From contig CAIMVG010000019.1 in the NCBI GenBank assembly GCA_903844845.1, positions 1 through 64,000 of the forward strand: 64,000 nt of DNA, in the 5' to 3' direction. A program made the translations under genes and the position numbers. This document shows, piece by piece, positions 26,502-33,729 of the stretch (positions within the stretch are counted from its first letter, which is position 1; each line of letters starts with the position of its first letter). The notes under the pieces were generated by a model. That model ran no database searches. It had not been told where the DNA came from and saw only the letters and a list, made by a program, of their open reading frames with translations. Source of the stretch: an uncultured Dehalococcoidia bacterium. Lineage in GTDB: Bacteria > Chloroflexota > Dehalococcoidia > Dehalococcoidales > UBA1222.

Positions 26502-27170
26502 TCAATGATCTGAAGGTAGTATCCCGGCTAATTTAAAGGAACGGATTGAGATTACCTCAATCCAGATCAAAGCGTCCAGAAATAGCAAATATTCTTGGAT
26601 TCCGCTCATCGGCCACCATATAATCATGAATAAAATACCGCCACCGGCCGTGACGCAAAGCAATCCCGAAATAAGAGTGTACTCCGATAGATGTTTCCAG
26701 CGGGGATCCAGACTGAAGGCCTTACTCATGAAGAAACAAACTAGAGGAAAAAGGATTGCTGCAGCTGAACCGATGATTACATGAATTACTCTTTTTGTAG
26801 TCCAGATCGCATGACTTGCTTCCGTTGGGATTGCTGCCATCAAGAGAAAACAAACTGCGACAATATAAAGCATGATTAAACCCTTGTCGAGATGCGGGTT
26901 GGGTGAGTGGTTTTTCTTCAGGGTCATGGTAAATGCCAGCAAAGTTAAAGCAACTGATACAAATGCAATAGTTTCTAACCATCCATAATCCCCCGTGGCT
27001 AGTTGGCTTATTGTCCTGCCGGCAAAATCGGCGTCACGTTTAAGGAGCATCGCCACGGAGGTCAGCATGACGAAAATTATCGGACCGATGATACTTAAAA
27101 CGGCGAGCAGCCGGGCTTTGTTAGGAGTAGTTGCAGATAGGGATTTTCGGCTTTTTGGGTTGGTCTCCAA
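26502..27170 (-). CDS. DUF998-type membrane protein
   Basis: This 222-aa protein has six or seven helices. The pattern ISQLATGDYGWLETIAFVSVAL and the conserved-His helix after it are typical of DUF998 proteins, whose function is unknown. The start is TTG 27170, with AGGAG spaced correctly upstream. Confidence 0.72.
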   Translation of the reverse strand: METNPKSRKSLSATTPNKARLLAVLSIIGPIIFVMLTSVAMLLKRDADFAGRTISQLATGDYGWLETIAFVSVALTLLAFTMTLKKNHSPNPHLDKGLIMLYIVAVCFLLMAAIPTEASHAIWTTKRVIHVIIGSAAAILFPLVCFFMSKAFSLDPRWKHLSEYTLISGLLCVTAGGGILFMIIWWPMSGIQEYLLFLDALIWIEVISIRSFKLAGILPSDH

Positions 27171-27399
27171 TCGGGACTCCTAGTTTTTGGGTGAATTATA
27201 ATACTCACAAAGTTTACACACAACAAGCTTGACTGAGCTTGCCCCCACTGCGCAGGATGTGTCGATCAAGTCCGGCCGTCGTTTGTCCGTTCACCCGGTC
27301 AGAAAGCAGGTTTTTACGACAAAATCGGTTGCTTTGCATGGGCAGACATCGGGTCATTAACCCCTCAAACTCCCCTATGGTTTGGAGGCCAGATTTTAG

Positions 27400-28065
27400 C
27401 TATTCCCGGGCAGCGTGGATTGTTCCCACGGGATGCCGGCACAGCTGTTCGGTCCTATATTTCCAAAAGTAATGCAACCCTGAGATTACGGTCAGGATAA
27501 CTGCGCAAAGAGTAACAACGGGGGCTAATGACAAAACGGCGTGCAGGTTGCCATGCACATCAAGTGAATTCAAAACATTACCCGATTCAAGGTCTTTTCG
27601 GAGACTGACCCATATTATCGCCATAAACGAAACCGTGGTCTTGGCTTTGCCCCATTTGTCAACCACAAGCCTACCGGTACGGGACTTTTTTGTGCGCAGG
27701 ATAAGGATAAGCAATTCTCGGGATATGACTACCATGGGTATCCAGAGGTCTACCTGCCCGGTAGCGGTCAGCATGAGAAGCATGGCTCCAATAAATAATT
27801 TGTCACTATACATATCGCACTTGGCGCCAAACGCGGTTATCGAATTCATTTTGCGGGCTAGAAAACCATCAAAAAAATCACTCAACCCGGCTACAGCGGT
27901 GACAACCGCTGATATCAACCAGCCTTCAACCCATCCGAGAGTGATCGGTAGAATAGCCAGCGGAAGCAGCAAGACACGTGTCAGAGTCAACCAGGTGGCG
28001 ATATTCAATTTGACATTCTGGCAGGGAAGCGATTGGAACAGCACAGGAATCGCCCAGAAGGTCAT
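27400..28065 (-). CDS. CDP-diacylglycerol-glycerol-3-phosphate phosphatidyltransferase-like protein
   Basis: This 221-aa protein has the full CDP-OH-P motif (DFFDGFLARK...GAKCDMYSD). The N-terminal NIATWLTLTRVLLLPLAI is the standard PgsA opening, so phosphatidylglycerophosphate synthesis is the most likely role. It is about 30-40 residues longer than usual at the C-terminus. It lies 35 bp downstream of paralogue B on the same strand. Confidence 0.82.
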   Translation of the reverse strand: MTFWAIPVLFQSLPCQNVKLNIATWLTLTRVLLLPLAILPITLGWVEGWLISAVVTAVAGLSDFFDGFLARKMNSITAFGAKCDMYSDKLFIGAMLLMLTATGQVDLWIPMVVISRELLILILRTKKSRTGRLVVDKWGKAKTTVSFMAIIWVSLRKDLESGNVLNSLDVHGNLHAVLSLAPVVTLCAVILTVISGLHYFWKYRTEQLCRHPVGTIHAARE

Positions 28066-28100
28066 AGCGGTCCCGCCTTCTTAAATTTTTATATAATCTG

Positions 28101-28757
28101 TCAACCGAACTTCAATCTGGAACGAATTATCTGAAAATAATTGATCATGACTGAAATCGCGAGAAGTGAGGTGATAACTGTATAAATCGGAACGAAAAAG
28201 TTGTATCTGGCCAGTATAAAAAGGTACATCAATATCCAGACTGCTTTACGGGATAGGCTTAACAGCAGGTCACCTTTAGGGTGAAATATTAGAGTCGAAG
28301 ACGGGCCGCTGCCACTCTGCTTTCTTTCGGCCATCCACAGCACCGAAAACGCAGAGAAAACAAACAGCGCCCCCAAAGTTCCATCCAGAAGCCTGGTTCG
28401 AATCAACGCCAAAGGGAAAATCAGAAAGGCAAGATTGTCTGCGAAAACGTCCTCGAATTCACCTACTCCGTTATCGTTTTGTAACATACGCGATAAGTCA
28501 CCGTCAATACAGTCCAGTATCCATGCGGTGAGCATTAAACCAAGGGCAGCCGAAAATGCGGAGCGTATCCAGAAAAAATAAGATCCCACGAGCAGGAAAA
28601 TCCTGATTAGTGTGATATGAGATTGATTGAGATGAAGATGTATGAAAAGTCTACAGGCTGTAAATGTCATGGGTCTGCGTATTTTGCGCATTAAAGCAAC
28701 TATTGTATACCCTTGCCGGGTAATAACCGAAGAAAAGTCTCGCAGCCAGTCCGACAA
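28101..28757 (-). CDS. CDP-alcohol phosphatidyltransferase family protein (paralogue B)
   Basis: This 218-aa protein has the motif DCIDGDLSRM...GEFEDVFAD, in which AR has become SR; the catalytic aspartates are kept. The N-terminal RKIRRPMT and the helix order match paralogue A at 25717, so the two arose by duplication. The start is TTG 28757 with AAAGGAGG 5 bp upstream. It forms an operon with the PgsA-like gene that follows. Confidence 0.83.
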   Translation of the reverse strand: MSDWLRDFSSVITRQGYTIVALMRKIRRPMTFTACRLFIHLHLNQSHITLIRIFLLVGSYFFWIRSAFSAALGLMLTAWILDCIDGDLSRMLQNDNGVGEFEDVFADNLAFLIFPLALIRTRLLDGTLGALFVFSAFSVLWMAERKQSGSGPSSTLIFHPKGDLLLSLSRKAVWILMYLFILARYNFFVPIYTVITSLLAISVMINYFQIIRSRLKFG

Positions 28758-28770
28758 AAAGGCCTCCTTT

Positions 28771-29212
28771 AGACTGAAGACACTCTTGCAGGTCCGAACA
28801 GTGTAATTTTCCCGGCATTATATCACTTTTAGAACGTCGAACGGTATTCCTGCAAGACGATGGACACATAGTTAAGGAAATCAACATAAACGGAAATGTG
28901 CCTGGTAGTGAGAGCGGTTATTTTCAGAAGGGAAATATAACCGCGAGCAGCGGATACCTGAGATGGGACGAGAATTGAAGGTATTCCAAGAAGCAAATGC
29001 CGCTGAAGAACACGGTAATTTATCTCTCGACTGAATGAGCTATGGAAATCCCCAAACCGTGAAGAGAAACGCTATCTAATGATAAACGTGCCGGATGCCG
29101 TTTATGTCGATCCCAAGCTTACACGGTCTGAATGTGCTTAATAAACATAAGCCTCAAATCAGGCCTATTTTTCAGGTTACAGTTTCAAGCAAGGGTTCGA
29201 AAATCTGGTTAA
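28771..29212. other. Gene-free stretch
   Basis: About 440 bp between the CDP-alcohol gene and the ssrA terminator. No ORF, promoter or RNA that I can support was found apart from the terminator at its right edge. Confidence 0.6.
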
Positions 29213-29249
29213 TAAAAGACGGAGGTCTGGATTCATCCAGACCTCCGTC
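29213..29249 (-). terminator. Terminator of ssrA
   Basis: A perfect 14-bp stem (GACGGAGGTCTGGA with its complement) around a 4-nt loop at 29218-29249, followed on the minus strand by TTTTATT. Confidence 0.92.
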
Positions 29250-29257
29250 TGTGCTCG

Positions 29258-29610
29258 TGGTGGAGACGGGGGAGAGTCGAACTCCCCGTCCAATAGAAGA
29301 GACCCAGAATCTACTACAGGATTATTCAGATCTTTAATCTCGCTCTAAAAGCCTCAACTGAAGGAGTCTTTTGAAGCCAGCCGATTAGTCTTTCGTCGCC
29401 CTTATCGGCATGTGGGCGGCGGCACCCCGACTTTTCATCACCCAGATCCTGACCCGCCGGGGTGGGGTCAGGCTGGATGGGCTAGCTTATTTAGCCAGCC
29501 AGAACCAATTCAGGTTCGGCAGTTGTTTTTTGCCACCTGTTTAATGAGGGTGATGGCACCTCAGCCTGCAATTCTGTAGCACACTTCCACTGTCGAGACC
29601 ACGCGTCCCC
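29258..29610 (-). ncRNA. ssrA: tmRNA (transfer-messenger RNA)
   Basis: The tRNA-like ends pair (5' GGGGACG with 3' CGTCTCC), followed by an encoded ACCA and a TTCGACTC T-loop. The 353-nt length fits one-piece tmRNA. The tag reading frame (29532-29491) ends ...TTAEPELVLAG-stop; the exact resume codon is not certain. The terminal LAG resembles the Dehalococcoides tag rather than the usual LAA. tmRNA rescues stalled ribosomes with SmpB, whose gene lies just upstream on the same strand. Confidence 0.95.
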
Positions 29611-29632
29611 GTGTTCGTGTGAGCCCCGCGGC

Positions 29633-30082
29633 TCAATGCCTTTTTAAGGTACGCTCGATTTCGCGCTCATCTTCCCGGCGTTTAATCGTTTCACGTTTGT
29701 CGTAAAGCTTTTTCCCGCGCCCGAGACCGATCTCGAGTTTGGCTGTGCGTTCCTTGATGTACATCCTGAGCGGAATGAGTGTCAAACCTTTTTCGGCAAG
29801 TTTCCCGACCAGAATGCGTATCTCTTTCCGATGCATGAGCAACTTGCGCGAGCGAGTCGGCTCGTGGCTCATGTAGCTTGCGGCCTCATACCGGGCTATA
29901 TGTGCCCCTATCAGCCAGAGTTCCCCGTGTTCCGCTTTGACGTAAGCTTCCCCCAGGCTCACCCGGTTTTCGCGGACCGATTTTATTTCAGACCCTAACA
30001 ACGCTATTCCAGCCTCAAAAGTCTCGAGGATGGTATAGTCATGATGAGCCTTGCGGTTAGTAGCGACAACCTTTATAATCAC
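29633..30082 (-). CDS. smpB: SsrA-binding protein SmpB
   Basis: This 149-aa protein has typical SmpB motifs: NRKAHHDYTILETFEAGIALLGSEIKSVR, LWLIGAHIARYE and the C-terminal tail with GKKLYDKRETIKRRE. It places tmRNA in the A site of stalled ribosomes. The start is GTG 30082; a perfect TATAAT (30093-30088) lies 5 bp upstream, so the transcript is probably leaderless. ssrA begins 22 bp after its stop codon. Confidence 0.95.
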   Translation of the reverse strand: MIIKVVATNRKAHHDYTILETFEAGIALLGSEIKSVRENRVSLGEAYVKAEHGELWLIGAHIARYEAASYMSHEPTRSRKLLMHRKEIRILVGKLAEKGLTLIPLRMYIKERTAKLEIGLGRGKKLYDKRETIKRREDEREIERTLKRH

Positions 30083-30087
30083 CTCTA

Positions 30088-30093
30088 ATTATA
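30088..30093 (-). promoter_or_regulatory. -10 hexamer of smpB (leaderless)
   Basis: Read on the minus strand, TATAAT ends 5 bp before the GTG start, which places the transcription start on the start codon. Confidence 0.6.
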
Positions 30094-30100
30094 CCATGAA

Positions 30101-30604
30101 GTGAAACTACTATCAGGAAGTCTTGTTTTGGATCAAGTGATCGAAACCTCAAAATCAGTTTTATCCTGGGAATACAGTTTTCTCGTTTTTGTGGCGGTCT
30201 TGGGAGTTATCCAGGTTGCCGCAGCTAACTCGGGGTTGAAAGGCCTTCTTTTTGCCCCTGGGGCGGTTCGTATCAGATTCTGGCCCTTCCGGCGGCGCTG
30301 GACACTGACCAGTATCCACTTCAGTTATCTTTTCGCGGCCGTCACGGTCCTTCCGGCTCTGGGGTTCTTTTTTGTGTGGAATTCCCATAACGCAACCGGA
30401 ATAATCCAGGGTTCTGAGCAAGCCGGGCTTTTCGTTTTGAGCACAGCCGCCGGCGGCATTTTCAGTCTTTTTGCGTCCTCGTTTATCAACCAATGGCGGC
30501 TGCAAAGCAATAAAACCAGGGCGCAGGGCCTCGAAGCCCTCAAAGAGGTCACATGGTATCAGGCGGTGTGGCGGCGCTGGGTGAGGAACTCAAATGAGTC
30601 TTGA
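30101..30604 (+). CDS. Hypothetical membrane protein
   Basis: This 167-aa protein starts at GTG 30101. It has three hydrophobic segments, an Arg-rich cytosolic loop (RIRFWPFRRRW) and a basic C-terminus. I do not recognise the family. It overlaps the PAP2-like gene by 11 bp, so the two are translated together. Confidence 0.65.
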   Translation: MKLLSGSLVLDQVIETSKSVLSWEYSFLVFVAVLGVIQVAAANSGLKGLLFAPGAVRIRFWPFRRRWTLTSIHFSYLFAAVTVLPALGFFFVWNSHNATGIIQGSEQAGLFVLSTAAGGIFSLFASSFINQWRLQSNKTRAQGLEALKEVTWYQAVWRRWVRNSNES

Positions 30605-31226
30605 CTTGAGGCTTTTTAGTTGGATAAACGGGCTCGGGGGCCATGTTCCCGCTTTAGATAGATTGGTCAGCGGTTTGGCCGACGATTACTTCATGATTAT
30701 TGCCATGTGTCTCGTGCTGGTGGGCATGTGGTTCGGGACCCGCGAGGCTGCCGAGAGAGCACGTAATCAAATGGCCGTGTTAAAGGCGATGGCAAGCCTG
30801 GGTATCGCCAGCGGATTTGTCGCCTGGGCGAACGTTATATTTGTTGGCGATAATAAATTCCCAGGCACATCCCTTCACGAAATATTCAACCGTTCCAGGC
30901 CTTTCGTGCAGCTCGGCCCGACTGTTGTCCATGGATTTTACCAACCCACCGACCCATCTTTTCCGTCGAACCTGGCGGCGGTGGTTTTCGGTTTGGCGCT
31001 CGCTATATGGTTGATGAATAAGAGATGGGGCACATGGTTGCTGGGCATGGCATTCGTCGCCTGCTTTGCCCGTGTTTATGTGGGTATCCACTATCCTTCT
31101 GATATACTTGGGGGCTTTGCCTTTGCTGTGGCGGGTGTGGCGGCGGCGTATTTTCTTTTCTGGGCCTTGTCTCCCCTAGTGAAACTGCTCAAGTGGATAC
31201 TTAAAGCCTTGTATTTAGCCGGTTAG
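30594..31226 (+). CDS. PAP2-superfamily membrane protein with an altered active site
   Basis: At 210 aa, the six-helix layout and the third motif RVYVGIHYPSDILGG (Arg160, nucleophile His166, Asp170) are those of PAP2/BcrC lipid-phosphate phosphatases. However, motif 2 reads FPSNLAAV instead of FPS(D/G)HA, so the acid/base His is replaced. Motif 1 (HEIFNRSRP) keeps the RP but has His where Lys is usual. It may have lost or changed activity. Its ATG lies inside the preceding gene. Confidence 0.8.
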   Translation: MSLDLRLFSWINGLGGHVPALDRLVSGLADDYFMIIAMCLVLVGMWFGTREAAERARNQMAVLKAMASLGIASGFVAWANVIFVGDNKFPGTSLHEIFNRSRPFVQLGPTVVHGFYQPTDPSFPSNLAAVVFGLALAIWLMNKRWGTWLLGMAFVACFARVYVGIHYPSDILGGFAFAVAGVAAAYFLFWALSPLVKLLKWILKALYLAG

Positions 31227-31283
31227 AGCCTATTTTTCCGGTCAAAGTCTGTCTGGGAAAACCCCCTTAGACAATCAACTCTA

Positions 31284-31727
31284 TCAAGAATCTTCTGAGG
31301 AAAATGATTTCAAGTATTCTGCAAAGGCGGCCCTATCGTGCTGCGTGCCGCAGAAATCTCCGCTTTCAGTAGCTGTTATCCCCCAGACGCGCGAGAGCCC
31401 CTGGGTGCACTCCTTTCGGGATAAAGAGGGGGACCAATCCCGGCATGCCCTGGGTTTGGCGACGTGGATCGCACAAAGAGCTTCTTTACCCCGGTGAATG
31501 AGGAAAATACAACCGCCGTTATCACGGTGTTTCAGGAGGAATTTTCCCGGCACCGGCCAGCGCGGGTCAGTGTATTCAGCCCTAAGTTTTTCAACGTTGA
31601 TACCCAGGAAGCCGGCTATCCTCTGCATTTCTGAAGGCTCGAGAAGTACCTGGTACCGGGTACAGCATTCACCGCACCGGAAGCAGGCCGATGGATGTTC
31701 CGGTTTGGAGACGGAAGGGTCTGTCAT
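31284..31727 (-). CDS. YkgJ-type cysteine-cluster protein
   Basis: This 147-aa protein has the pattern CFRCGECCTRY (Cys cluster), GGCIFL, CAIHVAKPRACRDW of the YkgJ/UPF0153 zinc- or iron-sulfur-binding family. The function is unknown. TACAAT preceded by TGC (extended -10, 31739-31734) ends 6 bp before the ATG, and there is no ribosome site, so the transcript should be leaderless. Confidence 0.85.
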   Translation of the reverse strand: MTDPSVSKPEHPSACFRCGECCTRYQVLLEPSEMQRIAGFLGINVEKLRAEYTDPRWPVPGKFLLKHRDNGGCIFLIHRGKEALCAIHVAKPRACRDWSPSLSRKECTQGLSRVWGITATESGDFCGTQHDRAAFAEYLKSFSSEDS

Positions 31728-31733
31728 TGGCTG

Positions 31734-31766
31734 ATTGTAGCACTTTCGTACAGCAGGCTGTAAAAT
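31734..31766. promoter_or_regulatory. Divergent -10 hexamers, both leaderless
   Basis: On the minus strand TACAAT (31739-31734) lies 6 bp before the YkgJ-like start. On the plus strand TAAAAT (31761-31766) lies 6 bp before the DUF1461 start. The whole divergent control region is about 45 bp. Confidence 0.5.
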
Positions 31767-31772
31767 AGCCGC

Positions 31773-32489
31773 ATGAACATTTTCCGATCGATTGCCAAAT
31801 GGGTTTTTATAGTGCTGATCCCTGTTTTCCTTCTATCAGGCACCATTGCCTGGGCTTTTAACAGCCTCTGGATATATACCTGCGGATTTGAGAAATACGC
31901 CGTCAGTCAAGACCTCGGTGTCTCCCCCGCCCAACTGGATAAATCTGCGGCTGAACTTATCGCCTATTTCAACAATCCCGCTGAGAAGTATTTGGACATC
32001 AATGTCACCTATGATAACGGCATCACATCTCCGCTTTATGATCAGGCGGACATCCTGCACATGGAGGACGTAAAAAGCGTTGTGTGGCTGGACTACTGGT
32101 TGTTTGTGGTGTCGGCGCTTTATTCGGCGGGGTATTTTACAGCCATGTTAATAGGGAAACGCAACCAAAAAAGACAGGATCTGGCATCCGGATTGAAGCG
32201 GGGCGGGATCGCAACCATAGGGCTGATTTGTTTCCTTGGAGTATTCGCAGTTACCAGTTTCGATTGGTTTTTTACCACTTTCCATGAAATATTTTTCCCC
32301 CAGGGGAACTGGCAGTTTCCGATGGGAGACCACATGATCACCCTTTTCCCGGACGGATTTTGGTCAGACGTAACCCTTCTCGTCGGGCTGGCAGCCCTGG
32401 TCCTGGCCGTTATAGTCTGGGTTGTCGGATTTATGTGGCTCAGGCATATTAAAGCAAAGGATATTATTCCAGAGCAAAACGGCGGGTAA
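31773..32489 (+). CDS. DUF1461 integral membrane protein (TIGR01906 type)
   Basis: This 238-aa protein has an N-terminal signal-anchor helix, an external domain (DLGVSPAQLDKSAAELIAYF; HMEDVK) and several helices ending with FHEIFFPQGNWQFP and LFPDGFW, the DUF1461 signature. The role is unknown. The start is ATG 31773 directly behind a -10 hexamer, with no ribosome site. Confidence 0.85.
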   Translation: MNIFRSIAKWVFIVLIPVFLLSGTIAWAFNSLWIYTCGFEKYAVSQDLGVSPAQLDKSAAELIAYFNNPAEKYLDINVTYDNGITSPLYDQADILHMEDVKSVVWLDYWLFVVSALYSAGYFTAMLIGKRNQKRQDLASGLKRGGIATIGLICFLGVFAVTSFDWFFTTFHEIFFPQGNWQFPMGDHMITLFPDGFWSDVTLLVGLAALVLAVIVWVVGFMWLRHIKAKDIIPEQNGG

Positions 32490-32559
32490 CTCGCGTACTC
32501 AATTTTGATTGCTTTGCCATTGAAGCAAAGATCTGACTGAGAAAATCAGATGGCATCAC

Positions 32560-32595
32560 AAAAACCGGCGCGGTTTTCATTATCACGGCGCCGGT
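32560..32595 (-). terminator. Terminator downstream of the 37-codon ORF
   Basis: ACCGGCGC (32564-32571) pairs perfectly with GCGCCGGT (32588-32595). On the minus strand it is followed by TTTTTGTG, so it serves the small gene at 32622 rather than the DUF1461 gene. Confidence 0.75.
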
Positions 32596-32621
32596 CTTGG
32601 AATATTGTTAAAAACATGGAA

Positions 32622-32735
32622 TCATCTTCCGCATGTTCGGTTCCACAGGTAGGCATATCTTTTTTGAGGCGACCAAAACAGCCAGCGGAGATGTAAAAAG
32701 GCTCTTTGAAAGGCCATGTCTTTCATATTTTGCAC
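32622..32735 (-). CDS. Candidate 37-aa small protein
   Basis: The GTG start at 32735 is preceded by AAAAGGAGGTGATT, a near-perfect ribosome site at good spacing (an ATG three codons later is also usable). The frame encodes a Trp/Arg-rich peptide (FLHLRWLFWSPQKRYAYLW...). A matched terminator follows 27 bp after the stop. No homologue is recognised. The combination of ribosome site and terminator is the evidence; the short length is the weakness. Confidence 0.5.
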   Translation of the reverse strand: MQNMKDMAFQRAFLHLRWLFWSPQKRYAYLWNRTCGR

Positions 32736-33116
32736 CAATCACCTCCTTTTGAACCAGATTTCCCTATTTATAACGAATAATCTCTCAACAGGATAGTTTC
32801 GCAGGACCGGATATATAACCTCTTTGGCTCATTGTTGGTAATGCAGGTAGTCTTGCGCGCCCAATTTCCTTGCGGGCATCAGGTCAAAGAAGACATCGAA
32901 AACGAACCCCTGACTAGAGACGGCTTGCGCTGGTTGTCGGGAATCGGCCGATTCTGTCGTAGGGCAAGTCCGTTATAAACAGTTTCAAGGGCGTTCTTGT
33001 GGAGAAAGGGAAGTATTCATTCGCAAGAGGACTTGTTCTCCTCTGCTGTGAAGAGGCAATTGAATACAACGGACCCGAACGTTGTTTTAAAGATTGGATT
33101 GTAATGGAAGGAAGTC

Positions 33117-33350
33117 TTACCCTGCGCCGCACGAACCGCATGAGGAGGAACTGCACCCACCGCAGGAATTTCCGCCGACCGGCGCTGTAAATCCGGTGTC
33201 ATCTTTGGCGAGGCAGGAAAAATGCGAAATTGCACGTTTGGATTGTTTTCCGCACATAGGGCAAACTGCATCATTTTCGGATTGGCTCATCGGGAGCAGC
33301 ATTTCGAATTTGGACCCGCACCCCCGGCATACATATTCGTAAATCGGCAT
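33117..33350 (-). CDS. FmdB-type zinc-ribbon protein
   Basis: This 77-aa protein has the N-terminal MPIYEYVCRGCGSKFE and CPMCGK, which form the FmdB putative regulatory zinc ribbon. The C-terminal tail is Gly/Ser/Cys-rich (SCGGCSSSSCGSCG), as in many family members. The function is not established. It is the last gene before the tRNA pair. Confidence 0.88.
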   Translation of the reverse strand: MPIYEYVCRGCGSKFEMLLPMSQSENDAVCPMCGKQSKRAISHFSCLAKDDTGFTAPVGGNSCGGCSSSSCGSCGAG

Positions 33351-33423
33351 TTTATTCCTCTTTACACTATTTTAAGATGTTGTTTAAACTCAAGTCAAAC
33401 GTCGCCTTGTATATATCTTTACG

Positions 33424-33452
33424 TTGACACTACCTACATCCGCCAGTATAAT
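33424..33452 (+). promoter_or_regulatory. Perfect consensus promoter of tRNA-Leu/tRNA-Arg
   Basis: TTGACA (33424-33429), a 17-bp spacer and TATAAT (33447-33452): an exact sigma-70 consensus, 10 bp before tRNA-Leu. Confidence 0.9.
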
Positions 33453-33462
33453 TCTATGTGTC

Positions 33463-33548
33463 GCCGAAGTGGCGGAATGGCAGACGCGCTACGTTCAGGG
33501 CGTAGTACTCGAAAGGGTGTGAGAGTTCAAATCTCTCCTTCGGCACCA
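33463..33548 (+). tRNA. tRNA-Leu (CAG)
   Basis: A class II tRNA with a long variable arm. The acceptor GCCGAAG pairs with CTTCGGC, the anticodon loop is GTTCAGG (CAG) and the CCA is encoded (33546-33548). Confidence 0.95.
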
Positions 33549-33552
33549 TTCG

Positions 33553-33630
33553 GCGCTTGTAGCTCAGTTGGATTAGAGCGCAGCCCTGCGAAGGCTGAGG
33601 TCGTGGGTTCGAGCCCCACCAAGCGCACCA
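33553..33630 (+). tRNA. tRNA-Arg (GCG)
   Basis: Acceptor GCGCTTG pairs with CAAGCGC, the anticodon loop is CTGCGAA (GCG), the T-loop is TTCGAGC and CCA is encoded. It lies 4 bp after tRNA-Leu, in the same transcript. Confidence 0.95.
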
Positions 33631-33729
33631 TCTCCCCGTTTATTCATATCAGAACATTAGATTTCAATCGGTATTTTTTTCCGTATTTCGTTTATCTTTG
33701 GTATTATCTCAATTAAATGGCTAACTATC

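Larger units (their letters stand above)
32490..33116. other. Mostly gene-free stretch with one small minus-strand gene
   Basis: Apart from the 37-codon ORF (32622-32735) and its terminator, I see no gene. The part from 32760 to 33116 has short frames on both strands but no start with a ribosome site. Confidence 0.55.

Noticed and set aside
29095-29337. Plus-strand ORF of 80 codons
   Set aside because: It runs through the ssrA terminator and the 3' end of tmRNA on the opposite strand.
33222-33716. Plus-strand ORF of 164 codons
   Set aside because: It contains tRNA-Leu and tRNA-Arg, so the open frame is accidental.
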